Shown here in pieces: positions 7,713 through 20,156 of a stretch of DNA of 64,000 nt. Location: contig OY727098.1 in assembly GCA_963402885.1 (NCBI GenBank), forward strand, positions 17,284,717 through 17,348,716, written 5' to 3'. Source of the stretch: Antedon bifida (Eukaryota > Echinodermata > Crinoidea > Comatulida > Antedonidae). The notes beneath the pieces were generated by a model. It had not been told where the DNA came from and did no database searches. It saw only the letters and a list, made by a program, of their open reading frames with translations. The position numbers were made by a program, and so were the translations under genes. The first letter of the stretch is position 1, and each line of letters begins with the position of its first letter.

Positions 7713-10109
7713 ACGACTGGACAGCCGTTTACGTAATATAACCGATAACAATGAAAAGCAGCGACGAGGAATGCAGGCGCGCGGCCGGATAGTCAGATGA
7801 AACGTCTTACAGTATTACGAAGTAGCACCGGTAAGTTACATCATGGAGATATATACCTCCATTATCACATTGGCATTGATAAATTAACTCCTGTTCTGTA
7901 GGTGAAATACCACTAGTGGTGAAGTATAATGTTAGAAATAATGCTAGGCTAGATAGCCGATCAGATCATAAAGCCTGGTGGGGGTGTGATCTACGCAGTG
8001 CTTTCAATGTATTGTTTCGGCTATTCGGGGCTACGTGAACATGTTACACATCTTAGCTTATTAGTCGGGCTTTTGGTGATCCAATGCGAGCGTACAACTG
8101 TATCATCATTGGACATTGTCTTTAGTTACTGGGAATAATGGAATGCAAGTATAAAATAGGTGATTGCATTTGATTTTATATGATGTACTATATATACTTA
8201 CTTACTTAAATGTAAAGATAATAAAGATCCAATTGTATCTGGACGATTGTGTTTGTGTTAATATTTATTATAATTCGGAATTTCGTCTTTCTGACCATAC
8301 TGCCAAGCAATTTATTAGGTCGAGAGTTGCCTACAAGTATTCGAGCCGAGTGACTTATTCGGCTGATTCAGCTATTTAAGCCAAGCATCTGTATGAGATG
8401 TTTGTGTGTTTGGAAACAAAATAATGCAGTTATGATTCCAGAAGAAGGAGTGATTGACACAGAACCTGCATGTATATAAAGACGACTTCTTTCAACCACG
8501 TACACAAAATTACTATATAATCAAACGCATCTGTTGTCTTTTAAATGTGGAACTAGAATCATCCATTCAAAACGCCATTTGACAAAAACATACATTTATT
8601 CAATGAAATGTATTTTTTGTGTGTGTCTACGCATAGAGACGGTGAAGTTCACATAATACTCTGGTCTACTCAAGGCAATCAAACTGGTCGACAATTAGCC
8701 TTGTCCATCGCCATAGAGCGCCCTCTCGTTCGTCACATATTTCGGTTGTCTTGTCTTAGTTCTATTTTTTAGGACAGAGCCTCTTTCATTATTTTTCTAT
8801 ATTAGTTCATTTAGGTGTAGTAGTTTAAAATTAGTTTTTTATACGTATTAGGTTTTTCAGTGTTTGTAAATCTTGTTATAATTAATACTGTGACATCACT
8901 GTTACAGTGTGGTAAACAAATCGGTGAAACATGGGTGATTTTTATCATTTACAAAGAAGGTCAAATGTAATTGATACAATATAAAGAGATATAAAAGTAA
9001 TCCGTCGATATTTAACAATTTATTAATACAGGAAAAATGTATATATTATATAGATGTACAGTATGTATATGTTTATTAACTTCCTTAAATCTGTCGGTCT
9101 AACAAAAATAATAAGTTAAGTGCTTAGAAACTGATCGAAATACTTAAATAAAAAGTACAGAGGACGTGCTATTTTTGGGCACATATAGAAGTTAAAGATA
9201 TAGCTCAAGATTTTTGTGACATCACCAATATATTTACTGAAAATCATGGTATGTTGGTAGCATATAGGTGTTCAGGACGATAGCTTAAAATTGTAGACTT
9301 TATTATGCAAACTTTGCAGGTAATTTTTGTTATAATATAGCAACATATATTTATTTTACTTGCCATTTTCATAAGGGGAAAACAAACCCACCGTAGCCTG
9401 TAGGATATGCCCCAGCCCCCTAAACACTGCACACACAATTAATATTATCTTAAGTCTACCCTTGCATCTTCAACATACAGTATGTTGAAATCGTCATATT
9501 AGAAACTATATAGCATAATATTATCATGGAGGAATCATGATATTATCAAGCCTGCTTATTTATTGCTTAGAATCAAGCCTGAATAATCATCCGTAATTGT
9601 ATTATTCTAGGAAATGGTGTTTATTGTTCAATTATTTCCCGAACGCCCTCGCGTTATGACGCAACGTTCAGGAGTTAATTCGTTTGGTTATCTCTCATAA
9701 CACGATTATAACAGAAGTTAATCTTCCCCTAATTGTGTTATGTGCGTTAAATCCAACAAATAAAGAATTATTTTACTAATACTATTTTACTCTACTCTAC
9801 TACTATCAAAGCAATATTGCCTTGAGACAATTTTAAAACGATAATATGAATATGGTCAGAGACGGCGGTCAATGCAAAATTACCACTGTCAACTAGTGCA
9901 GGCGAGAGGCGGTCACATCCGCCTATAAACATCATTGCTTCCTAATAACAACGAGAGATAGATACTAAATAGGCCTACGAATTATTATATGTCACTAATT
10001 CAATTGGTAATAAATTAAAATCATATTATAATTCATTATTATTTTCAATAATTTATAGCATTGTGAGGTAATAATATGCATATTCAACTGTATTTTTGAG
10101 ATGCAATGA
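7713..10109. other. Intergenic, no gene seen
   Basis: AT-rich sequence. Open frames here are short, lack splice context and look random. Confidence 0.5.
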
Positions 10110-10115
10110 TTTATT
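10110..10115 (-). terminator. Poly(A) signal candidate of the LURAP1-like gene
   Basis: AATAAA on the minus strand, about 86 nt beyond the stop codon at 10201. Confidence 0.5.
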
Positions 10116-10200
10116 TTCAGCAAAATAACAGTTTATACACTATACACGTATTTACACTAGTTCAATGTTTATTATTATCTGTATTCTGCTTATTATTACG

Positions 10201-13200
10201 TCATAACGCATAGCAGGTTTTATCGGAAATTTCGTTTAACTTTAACGTTTCGTTGTATTTGCTTGCAAGGACATTATGTTCCGTATTGGATACTGAATTC
10301 GCAATGATTATACCAGATGATGACTTTCTTCGTTTACGACCAGTTCTAGCACTTCGAAAATGACTGAATTCACTAATTTCACCCACGCTACTTCGGCGTC
10401 GGTTGAGGTAGGCCTCTGGATGCATCAAGTCCGACTTCGTTGATTCAGTTGAACCACTTGGCTTCCCGTACCACCCAAGTGCATAGTGACTTGACGTTGA
10501 CGATGTAGTTCGATCTGATCCACCCGCCTTGAGCAAATTCTGCAAACTAACTTTGGATTCGTAAAGAGAAAGAAGTTCTCGAGAACCTGATTGATTTCTT
10601 TTATGTTTCCATTTTTGGTGAAGTAAGTTGCCTGATGGGCTAAGATGATCTCTTGAAGAGTAAGCCATGGACTCGCATGAGTTTGCAAGCTCGCTACAGT
10701 ATTCTTGAACCCATTTTATCTCCTCTATACCATCATGTATGTACATAAACTGTTGCATAAGTTTGCCATCTGACTCTTTGATTTCCGCCTGCAACAAAGT
10801 AAAGGAACAAGTCAACATATAAGCAACAATTACATATACTATGCATAAAGTAACTAGATATTTTTCTGTCCCTAATATGTATAAACGCGATGACATAATT
10901 ACTGAAATTTAAAAAAAGACGTATGAACTTATTGGGACTAACAAAAAAAACACCAAAATGTGAATACTCCCCTAAAAAGTGCATTCACGTGTTGTCTGGT
11001 TGGCACGCGATTTGTTACGCTTGGTTTGGCACAGACGCCCGTTCAACTGCGACTAATAACCACCATTGCGTTTCATAAATCACCGTGAGGAATCGAAACA
11101 AAAGAATGTATAAAATAAGAGCTTTGAGAGTGGCATTTGTCTGAGTGGAGTACACAAATTATTAACAATTGGTTTTCAAACTCAAAGGCTCAACATTTAG
11201 TCAGTGAATTCAATAAACAGCACTTGGCATATCAGTAACAAATCATAAAGAAAATCAAAGCGAGGTTTTTTAATGTCTTTATGGTATAGTAGTGTACATG
11301 AGGTTTTTGTATAAAATCTCCGTATAAATAAATGTTACTGGCTGGGATTTGGATAATAAGTCTAGAACTTTCCTTATTAAGGATGTAGTGTAGAACAGTA
11401 CAGGGTGTCAGAATTGTTACAACGGAACTTAAATCGAAAGTCTTAGCTTCTACAACTGTGATAGACAATATATTTATGTTTAGGGGTGAACATGTGTTAT
11501 CTTAAAGCGACACTTGGTGAGTTGCTGATTCATACTCCTGGTATTCTGGTTAATAGCTCAAACTGTATTCAATGACGGGTAAAACACGGTTTACAATACA
11601 GTACAATTACACCTTGGCATTTATTAGTTCCACTCAGTGATTGTCTATTTGTTTCATTTTTAACTTCTGCGTTATGAAAGGGATAACATAATTGTTTTAA
11701 ATGTATTAATATAGAGTCACACCAGAATGGAAACGGCATACGAAACGAAGGAAATTATTGTTTATTGGAAATAATAGTGTTTTCTATAATACTAATAGGT
11801 CGAGGATTAGAATGTTTTTTTTTAAACCAATGAGCCCTCCAATTCTTCTTAATACATCTCCAACCTGTTGATGGACATATATAATAGCGAGTGTCGCTTA
11901 GTTTCTATATTACTTGTTTTAAAACATGTTTATTGAATGTTTAAACAGAAATGATACTTAAGCATACTAATGGATATTTTAAAACAATGTCTATTCTACA
12001 ATAATTAGTATCATTTTCTGTTGGTTAGTATCAGTTTTAAGTCCATTTTATACTTTTATAAGTAGAAAACAATTTGTTATGTATGAATTTGTATTAGTAT
12101 ACATGGTGATCCATACATTTTTATACATTATATATAGGCCTACGATGTTTATTTTTCTGAAAGAAACAAACATAGGCCTACTTGGGCATACGTTTTTTTC
12201 TTGGTATTTTTGTAGCATGATCCATGCAAAATTGTTTTGTTTACAATACGCCTAGTAATACGTTTTAGCATAAGTTAATGTTATTTAAAAGTAATGACCT
12301 TTTCGATGATATGCAATAGTTATCTTTTTACCCAACGTCAAATTAGAAATGATCGGATTTAACGTCATAACTTTAAAATAACATCCGCAATAGTATGAAA
12401 TCAATTGAAACAAAAATGTTTAGTAACGTTTTAGGAGAGTAATTAAGTATACTCCCTTTCTCTGGTAATGAATATGCGATAAATCAAAATTATAATTTCC
12501 AACGGGGAATTCCCTAAACTTATGTCATACTTAAAACGTTGTACTAATGAGTTGTATTTCTTTAAATACAATGTACAGACAAAATGTAAACAACAGGCGA
12601 ATCATGTAAATGTGTGTGGCCAGACTAAATAGATCAAAGTCCTCGATCATAATATAGTGATTATTCAAAGAATATAACCATTTGTTTGCGAATATAATCA
12701 ATCGTAAATGTTAACGTTCATTTTATGGCTAAATGTACAGGATATGGTACCAGTCATTAGGTGACAACACGATAATGTCTATAATATTCAGAGTATTGCA
12801 ATACGGCAGGCCTATTACAAGAAAATAATGTAACTTGGTGGTACAATGTGTTGTACGTGCTCATTATGTTTGCATATAGTTTTCACTTATGACATGACAG
12901 ATATGGTTGATGGATGTGACAAATTTGAAGTGGGCCTATTGTTAACAAAAAATCACCCTTTTTTTGGTTAAAATAGGCCTACAGTATATTCATTTTAAAC
13001 ACAAAACTATGATCGGTCTTATGTTTATGCATGCACGAATTATTACTATAGTTTTGATCTATTTGATAATTTTCAAAACGCATCGAAACGTCAAATACTC
13101 AATATGTGTTCTTCTTTATTTGAACTTCAATGGAACTGACAAGTCATAGGTACAGTCGGACTCGTGTCTAGATGACTTGCGATAGTCAGTTACAATCTAT

Positions 13201-13761
13201 CTACTGACAGAATCGGATATATTTTATTACAAACACGTTACTTTTACCACGGCGACGGACCAAAATTCGTAATATTAACTATTTTAGTATAATGATACCT
13301 AATTAGAATATCTTTCCACTTACTATCATATGTTTTATCTTCTTTAGTTTGTTGTTAATTTCTTGTATTCGGCCATTCTCTTTTTGTACTGTAGCACATT
13401 CATCTATCGACTGAACGTTGTCATTCTTGTCAAAATGCAGTTGCTTAGCATCACGACCAACAAACTCATCAGACTCGTCGTTTATACCAAGAATAATACC
13501 AGAATCTTTGCTTCCTTCTTTACTCAAATTCGTTTGAGATCGTTCTTCCTCTGCCATTTCTTCCTCTTGAAAGTTCCTGGGGCCACAGACAGCGGCTGGT
13601 AAAAGACTTGGCGGAATTGGTCCAATCTTCATCTCCACTTCTCGTATAAGATCAGCAATGTAACTTTCGTCCTTGGACGATTGAGAGACGTAAATCGGCG
13701 GTACACCATCTTCTTCCATCGTCATTTCTAATATCGGTTGCCTTCGTCTAGGTTTTGTTAT
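10201..13761 (-). CDS. LURAP1/FAM89-like adaptor protein, two coding exons
   Basis: Exon 13761-13324 follows an acceptor (TGTTCTTTTCAG) and ends at a GTAAGT donor. Exon 10788-10201 follows the acceptor TACTTTGTTGCAG and runs to a stop. Both junctions are phase 0, and joining them gives one frame of 341 codons. Across the junction a helical segment (IQEINNKLKKIKHMI, then AEIKESDGKLMQQ) leads into GIEEIKWVQEYCSE. This matches the conserved core of leucine-rich adaptor protein LURAP1 and its FAM89 relatives (a D-x-K-hh-QQ helix then GIE-hh-W). In vertebrates LURAP1 links MRCK kinase to myosin regulation and NF-kB signalling; such a role here is inference. The rest is Ser-rich and probably disordered, with an acidic N-terminal region. 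Start unresolved: Met codons at 13725 and 13719 (the latter with good context) could initiate, or an upstream exon may exist. The intron is 2.5 kb. Confidence 0.7.
10789..13323 (-). other. Intron of the LURAP1-like gene
   Basis: Begins GTAAGT and ends with a pyrimidine-rich TACTTTGTTGCAG. I see no further coding exon inside it. Confidence 0.6.
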
Positions 13762-13960
13762 CTGAAAAGAACAAACATGCAAACGATGACGTCTAGGCAT
13801 ATAAAGGCCTCAACCACAACATGAGTGACATACATTAGTTTGTAATGTACGCTCAGAAATTGTTGAACGTGTTAAAAACTGACGTGGAAAAACAATACAA
13901 TAAAATGATTGTAATGTTCACACCATTAATACCTTTCACCTCATGTGTCATCATTTACTC

Positions 13961-14100
13961 TTAAGATTGGTTCCCATTTGGACGTACCGGAAGGGCGTCA
14001 TATACGCAGCGCGTACGCAGTGTGTTCACCAATCACAAGCGACCGTTCGAAAGATCCATCGAGCCGTGATTGAAATACAAATCGCATGCACTTCTGGTAT
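13961..14100 (+). mobile_element. MITE family A fragment
   Basis: Has the family end TTAAGATTGGTTCCCA followed by GACG/CGCAGCG words and CCAATCACAAGCGA. The opposite terminus is not recognisable. Confidence 0.45.
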
Positions 14101-14639
14101 CATCATGATAATACCACATTTCTATATCGCTTTGATCTTACATAATTCCCGATCATTGTTGTACAAATTGTTGGTGTAACATGATACTATACCACGACAT
14201 ATCCAGTCTAACCGCATCAACTAATTTTCCAGCTAAGCGAAATATCATAATAGTTCAGTTATGCTAATCGATATAAAATAATACTTCAAAATGTTTACAA
14301 TACGCGTGGAAGTGTTAAATGCAAGGTGATGTACCCCTATGCCAACGTCATCATCAATGCTTCGAGGTGTTAATACCAGATTGAGTTGAGCTCTTTAAGG
14401 TGTGAGGTTAACAAGCACGCTATTTAGCGCTTCGATGACTGCAATTACATTTCTATTAAACGCTACTGATCCAAGTTACACGATACTGAGTTAATTAACT
14501 TGCAAAACAATAGATACAGCTTGGCAGTATACGATTGCCCATGGAAAAATAATACTCATTATTTATGGAAAAGTATTTTGTATATATTTTATGTCTTTAG
14601 GCACATGTGGCCAAGGATTATTAATATTAAATCAATCAC

Positions 14640-14857
14640 TGTCCTAGATAGGTGGTAAACCCCCTGATACAAGGGCTATTTTGTGAACCGATTCACCAGG
14701 GTAATCCCTACACGTCCCAAATTATTAACTTGGTAAACTGTGTACACTGGATCTACGGTTTATAGTTGTTATCCAAGAGGAGCGAGTCGGCCTCGAACCC
14801 ATGCCAATATTGTTGGCTCTTTGGGTACGGTAAACAGCGCTCCTGCTTTAACCGACC
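14640..14857 (-). mobile_element. tRNA-derived SINE, family S1, minus strand
   Basis: Reading the minus strand from 14857, a tRNA-like head has a box A-like GGTCGGTTAAAGCAGGAGCG and box B GGGTTCGAGGCC (14789-14800). The body has GGATAACAACTATAAACCG and AGTGTACACAGTTT, then GGGATTACCCTGGTGAA. These match the SINE bodies near 28.6 and 58.0 kb. No 3' tail is recognisable. Confidence 0.7.
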
Positions 14858-15647
14858 ATTCATCTTCATAAAATGAACCATTCAGTTGTTTACAATATTA
14901 ATGTTATAACCAGTGTTAAATTTATCCCAAAACTGTGTAAAACCTAAAAGATAACGAAAACAACAGGCATGCTAAAGCAAAATTGTCAAATCTAGAACAG
15001 TTCATTGAAATGAAAATAAAAACCGAAACTTGTATTAATATCAAGCTTCTTAGAACGCTAATATTTACTGGTTGTTAATGTACCATGTCGTATATTACAG
15101 AGTACTGTCTATAAGTATACCTCTTTTATTTATACCATTTTTATAATACAAACACGTTGTGGTTTATTATAGGAATTTGTAATAAACAAATCCAAATATT
15201 AACAGTTTTTACAAAGTGGTTATGATCACCAATAGGCTCATGAAACAAAACTGCTTTTAAGCTAAAACTAACCATTTTCATTGTTACATTTTACATGCTT
15301 GCTTATTAATTCGTAACTAAAACACATTGTTCGGTGGTATAAGGTGTATGGCATACAATACTAACCAACACATTTCCTAATGTGGTTAAGAATTTCACAT
15401 TACGAGTTTCTGGTAATCCTAATAATTGGAATCACGTGACACTCACACGCACACACAATATTAAAATTAAAACCTTAAAAACAGGCATTTTACCGAATGT
15501 TTGTAAAACCAAATATCACACACACATAACATACATTTAAAAATTGAATACACTAAACTATAATGACACGTTGTTGAAAAGCAAGGGGAAATTAATGGCA
15601 AATAATATAACATCCATTATATTATATATCTGTGTCGTTTATGTTCC
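14858..15647. other. Intergenic, nothing seen
   Basis: AT-rich, no credible open frame, RNA gene or repeat. Confidence 0.4.
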
Positions 15648-15810
15648 TAAAGCCCTGAGTCTACACTATCAAACTTTATTTGACAAAAATGTGATGAGCC
15701 CATGTGCATGATGATGTCATATCACTACCATATTTAAGCATATCACTACCATACTTGGGCACATCACACACTTTTTTGTCAAACTAGTTTGATAGTGTAG
15801 ACAGAGCTTA
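15648..15810. mobile_element. MITE-like element, family B, copy 1
   Basis: 163 bp with inverted ends of about 27 bp: GTCTACACTATCAAACT on the left and its complement AGTTTGATAGTGTAGAC on the right, flanked by TAAAGC / GAGCTTA. The interior carries two tandem versions of CATATCACTACCATA. Confidence 0.8.
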
Positions 15811-16610
15811 ATATTAGTTAATAACAGTCGTAATTCAAATGTGAATAATTTTGAGTACTTACATATTCTGATTTACAGTAATACTGAAAGTTTATGATGA
15901 GAAATACGACTGAGTAAAATAAAATCAGTTGAAAAAAGTGCGTTTTTTCGCACACAGATTATGTTCCAAAATTCTCCACTGTTATACGTACCGTAATTCT
16001 AGGCCAACTGAAAGTATCTCCTTTACTGAAATAGATGAGATCTGCACTTTTAATCGCTTGATTAGTCCGTCAACAGAAAAAAGATACTCGGTAAAAAGAC
16101 ACAATGGAGTAGATGAGCCGAAACAACATAAACACAGAATCAGAGTGTTGTTTCTTTAATCCTGTATCATTGTAACAGGAGCATAGTTGATGAATACCCC
16201 CTCTTGTTCGTGTTTGTTTCTTTTGCAATAGCAATGCCTTCGATTTGATAATCACCGTCCAGTTAACTGCTTCAACTCAATAGTAAATTGTCTCCCGTTA
16301 ACTATTTCTATAACTCCCATGTATTTAGTAATACTCTATCAATTAGGCCTTTTAAGCGGAATGGAACCTCTTGCGTTGTTATAAAGAAGTCTACCTTTTA
16401 CGAACTGAAGTCAGCGTGTAAAATAATATCAGTTTCTAATAGTTTTGTACCTGATTTAACTAATTCCTCTTGACTACCGTAATTTCCTTTTGAAACCACA
16501 TGATATCAACAAATCATCCATGGTAATAGGAAGTGATAACAATTTATAAAGATACCAACAGCCTTTATCTAAAATTGTATCCGTTATTGACTAATTACTA
16601 CTACTCATTC
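15811..16610. other. Intergenic, no gene seen
   Basis: Three short open frames on both strands, none with splice context or family resemblance. Confidence 0.4.
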
Positions 16611-16880
16611 TTAAGATTGGTTCCCACATGGACGCAACGCAATGACGCGACGTTAAAGCGCGGCACAACGCAGGTTACAACGCTTGGTTCTCACTAGAGA
16701 CGCAACGCAGAGACGTAGACGCAACGCAAGCGAGTTGATGAAAGTGAAACTTCATTACTTGTGATTGGTCAAATCACGTTCCGTCTCTAGTAGAAACTAC
16801 GCTTTAGCAATCGCACGCGACAGTTTGGACGACTCCATCGCGTCGTGATTGGTCAAATTACGCATCACGCACGTGAACCA
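16611..16880. mobile_element. Nested MITE family A elements
   Basis: An outer copy begins TTAAGATTGGTTCCCACATGG and GACGCAACGC, and is interrupted by an inner copy (about 16679-16805). The inner copy has ends CGCTTGGTTCTCACTAGAGACG and CGTCTCTAGTAGAAACTACG. Both share the subterminal GTGATTGGTCAAAT (inverted CCAAT box). Confidence 0.6.
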
Positions 16881-17133
16881 TCTTTCTGTATCGATCATTC
16901 ACTTTTAAAAGATGTATATTTCATAATATAATTTGTTCGACTGATGACCAATGCTATTGCAAAATGACCGTGAACGTTATCTTTCTCTATTTCTTATTTT
17001 ATTATCATTTTCTCTTTTTTTTACTCTCTCCCTCTTTTACTATAGCCTACATGAATGTAGTATAATTTTATCTTAGAAATACGCCCCCTGTTGAATCATT
17101 TTTGTCACGTGGGCTTGATAAGTTCCGCAGTAA

Positions 17134-17295
17134 TTATGCTTGATCACTAGGACGCAACGCAAGTAATTTAACCAATCACAAGCGATGTATTATTAGAACT
17201 TTCGATTGTCATTGGTCAACGTGCTTGCGTTGCGCTTACGTCATTTAATAAGAGTAATTTAAGAGTTGCGTCCTATTGGGGACCAAACTGTCGCG
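17134..17295. mobile_element. MITE family A derivative
   Basis: Inverted ends ACTAGGACGCAACGC (left) and GTTGCGTCCTATTGGGGACC (right), with internal CCAATCACAAGCGA and its inverted partner CATTGGTCAACGTGCTTGCG. Confidence 0.55.
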
Positions 17296-19886
17296 CTTAT
17301 ATGCGTTCGTACAAGGAGTATCTTATTTGAAAATGAGTTTATTCATGCAGGTTGTATTTTAGCCTAATTTAGCCTAAGTAATAATGTTTACTTTTATCTT
17401 CATTGTTTTTCATTGTATGAATGGTTATGAAACTATATCACTTACGGTACTTGACCAGAGGAAAACTTAACCGTTCCGCTTGACAATGGCAACATGATTG
17501 AGACCGGTGTTTTAAGGGTTTATGTGGCGCGGTATTAATTCTTTTAACTTCCAATCGAAAGGTTAAAAGGTTATTCTAAGTTTACCAAAAATACTGAATT
17601 GTTTTAATCAGAATTGTTGTTATATAGAATGTATAGGGTATATTTGAATTGACAAATTATTCCTTATAACGTTATAAATAATTATCAGTATAACGTCACA
17701 AAAACGTTATTAATACGAAACTTATTCGTATGCGATCGAAAATTGCAATGACAACTTTGAATTAAAAAAATGTGTTATTGTCCGTTCATTTAAATACATT
17801 TCTATCGTTACAATATAGACTAGCTTCCGATACACTGCGTAAACGATAACGGTAATTTTTCAAATGCGATGAGTGCAGTACGCATTGAATGTTTGTTTTC
17901 TTTCTATTTTGTTTATAAAATATTCGAAAAGAAGAGGAAGTTATTTCAAATTGCTGAATAACTTTCTGTTGAACTGGGACCAATTAACGAGCTCTGAGGA
18001 AGTACAACACGTCTAATCAATATTTAGAAGGATGACGTAATACATCGAGGAAAATAGGATGTTTGGATGGCTTTGGACGGATTTATGTACGTTAGAGGTC
18101 TAGCAATACAAATCATAGGTTGAACATGACAGTTTTCTCCACCCAGTTTCAACCCATAAACTTTGTTTTAATGTATGTCTAACCATAGAGCTATATATAA
18201 AGTGTCTAATAGAATGGTTTCATGGAGATTCATACTAAAGCGGCTAATTCCGACACTAAAATATTTTCTCCACAAATAAGCATACGTTCAAGTCAATATC
18301 ATGGATCCGTTTCTGGTTCTGTTGTATTTTATTTGTATTTATTTATTTATTTAACAACATCTTTATACAGGATTACACAATCAGATAAAAGAACACCATT
18401 GTGTGTGACGTGGTCAATTATTACCATAACTGTTTTTGTGCATGCATTATTATGGTCCGTAATTATTTGCACTGTACTACATCAACTACCCAATTACCTT
18501 CGGCAACTACCCATGAAAAGCCTTTAGGACAACCCCCTAGTACAAATACCACTCATGAAACTACCCCTCCCCGTAGAACCATTACCTCGTAGGACAACTT
18601 ACTCACGGAGAAATACTGTATCTAGAGGTGTATATATATATGGGGTAGTTGTCGACAGGGTAAAATTGTGTTAAGATAGATAGGTAGATTTCCGGGTGTT
18701 AGGGGGAGCAGTTGTCATAGGGCCATGTTAGTTATTTACATAAAATACACAGCAATAGCGAAATAGGAAGTACGAACTTTGTGGACTAATTTAACAGTTT
18801 TTGTTTCGACGAACGAATCGCAATTATCATTATTGACCCTGAGGTTTTATTGCCATAAAGCCACCGCCACCAACCCTCTCCCACCCCCCTCCTCACAAGT
18901 AAACGTCTCCTAAATAGAGGTGTCTAAAAAATGTGCATCTAACTGTGTGAACCGGACTACACACGGTTAGGCCTATACAGAGTCGACCTTTCATACTACA
19001 TACGACATTATCACGATTATCAACATAAAATGATATGATAACCGAATTATCGATTCGATACTTAAGACTATTGTTTGTTAGTAAATACGAACCTTGACCC
19101 TAAGATTTTAATATTAATCATGGTGACTGATTATTCGGTCTGGATGGGAAATATTTGTATTGTTAGAACGACTCCTTGGTATTGTTTTCAGATTGACTTC
19201 ATTGGCTAAAACAAGCGAGTGTCTGGTTCAAGTTCAAGTTTAATTACTTGTTTCTTATCATAAGAGGACCATTGGAAAGTACCTTTACCCTGGATATAAA
19301 GTGCACACAATTATAAACTTTATTTTATTGATGATACGGCCTATTTCAACCATTGTATTTCTACAATGACCGACAAAGAAAATCTTTTTTTTTTGTCGAT
19401 ATAATGTAGGAAGACACCTTACATAAGAACATGCACTGTGGGTATTTATCCTGGTACCATCGTTACCTACCAGGAACCCCTCACGTACAACCCCAACAGA
19501 CCCCAACCCCCACATCACGGTCGGTATATAGGCCTACCGAGGTCCTTGCTTTGAAATTGAATTTTACTTACTTTTTTTCTTATTGATCGAAGCATAGTGT
19601 ATTTGGTTGCTTCAGCTTTGTATGAAGTTTTTCTTCTGTTGTAGCTCTCTACGAATCGTAACTATTTTCGAAAGAACGCTGTGTTCGAGAGAATACAGCC
19701 TTTTATTTTCGTCGTCTGATCTAGAGTGACTGCGCTCTAAAATATTGACATCTAATTCTAACCACAGTTCTACCATTAAATATCAATGTGCCTCTTTAAA
19801 TGTTGTGAATCGATTCAACGAATGTTGCGACGTAGAGTTTATTCTGTAACGCCTGTTGCTACCGAGAATATGCTACGTTGACAGTT
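17296..19886. other. Intergenic, no gene seen
   Basis: AT-rich. An (ATTT)n stretch around 18325-18352 followed by AACAACATCTTTATACAGG may be the tail of an old retroelement. The open frame at 18222-18527 lacks any coding signature. Confidence 0.4.
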
Positions 19887-20156
19887 ATGCTTCCACTGTC
19901 ATATCGTCTGCTCAATGTTGTGTCAATCGTGTTAGTTTACCCGCTAATGTGCTCCTCGACAATGTACGGAGTGTATATTGACGCTACCACTGAATTTGAC
20001 CACCTACGATCCAAGTCTGCATTGATTTCAATGCGTTCACAAATGTTTGATTTAGCTCACAATGTCGTCATTACGGTTATTTCCATGTCAGTGTTTATAG
20101 GTCTATGTGTCATGATGTTTGTTTTTAAAGAGCAACCCGTCACCTTTAAACCATGA
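19887..20156 (+). CDS. Possible small membrane protein, 89 aa, unrecognised
   Basis: An open frame from ATG at 19887 to TGA. The N-terminus (LLNVVSIVLVYPLMCSS) resembles a signal peptide or anchor. A polar middle of about 40 residues (TTEFDHLRSKS) follows, then a second hydrophobic stretch (VVITVISMSVFIGLCVMMFVF) near the C-terminus and a short basic/polar tail. That layout is typical of small type I or two-pass membrane proteins, but I recognise no family. There is no clear TATA box or splice site to confirm it, and an 89-codon open frame can occur by chance. Confidence 0.3.
   Translation: MLPLSYRLLNVVSIVLVYPLMCSSTMYGVYIDATTEFDHLRSKSALISMRSQMFDLAHNVVITVISMSVFIGLCVMMFVFKEQPVTFKP

Noticed and set aside
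13303-13323. Reading through the donor to the stop after VSGKIF as the end of the LURAP1-like protein
   Set aside because: A consensus GTAAGT donor lies exactly at a phase-0 boundary, and the downstream exon continues the family core.
18222-18527. 101-codon plus-strand frame
   Set aside because: It spans an (ATTT)n stretch likely belonging to a retroelement tail and lacks any domain or signal.
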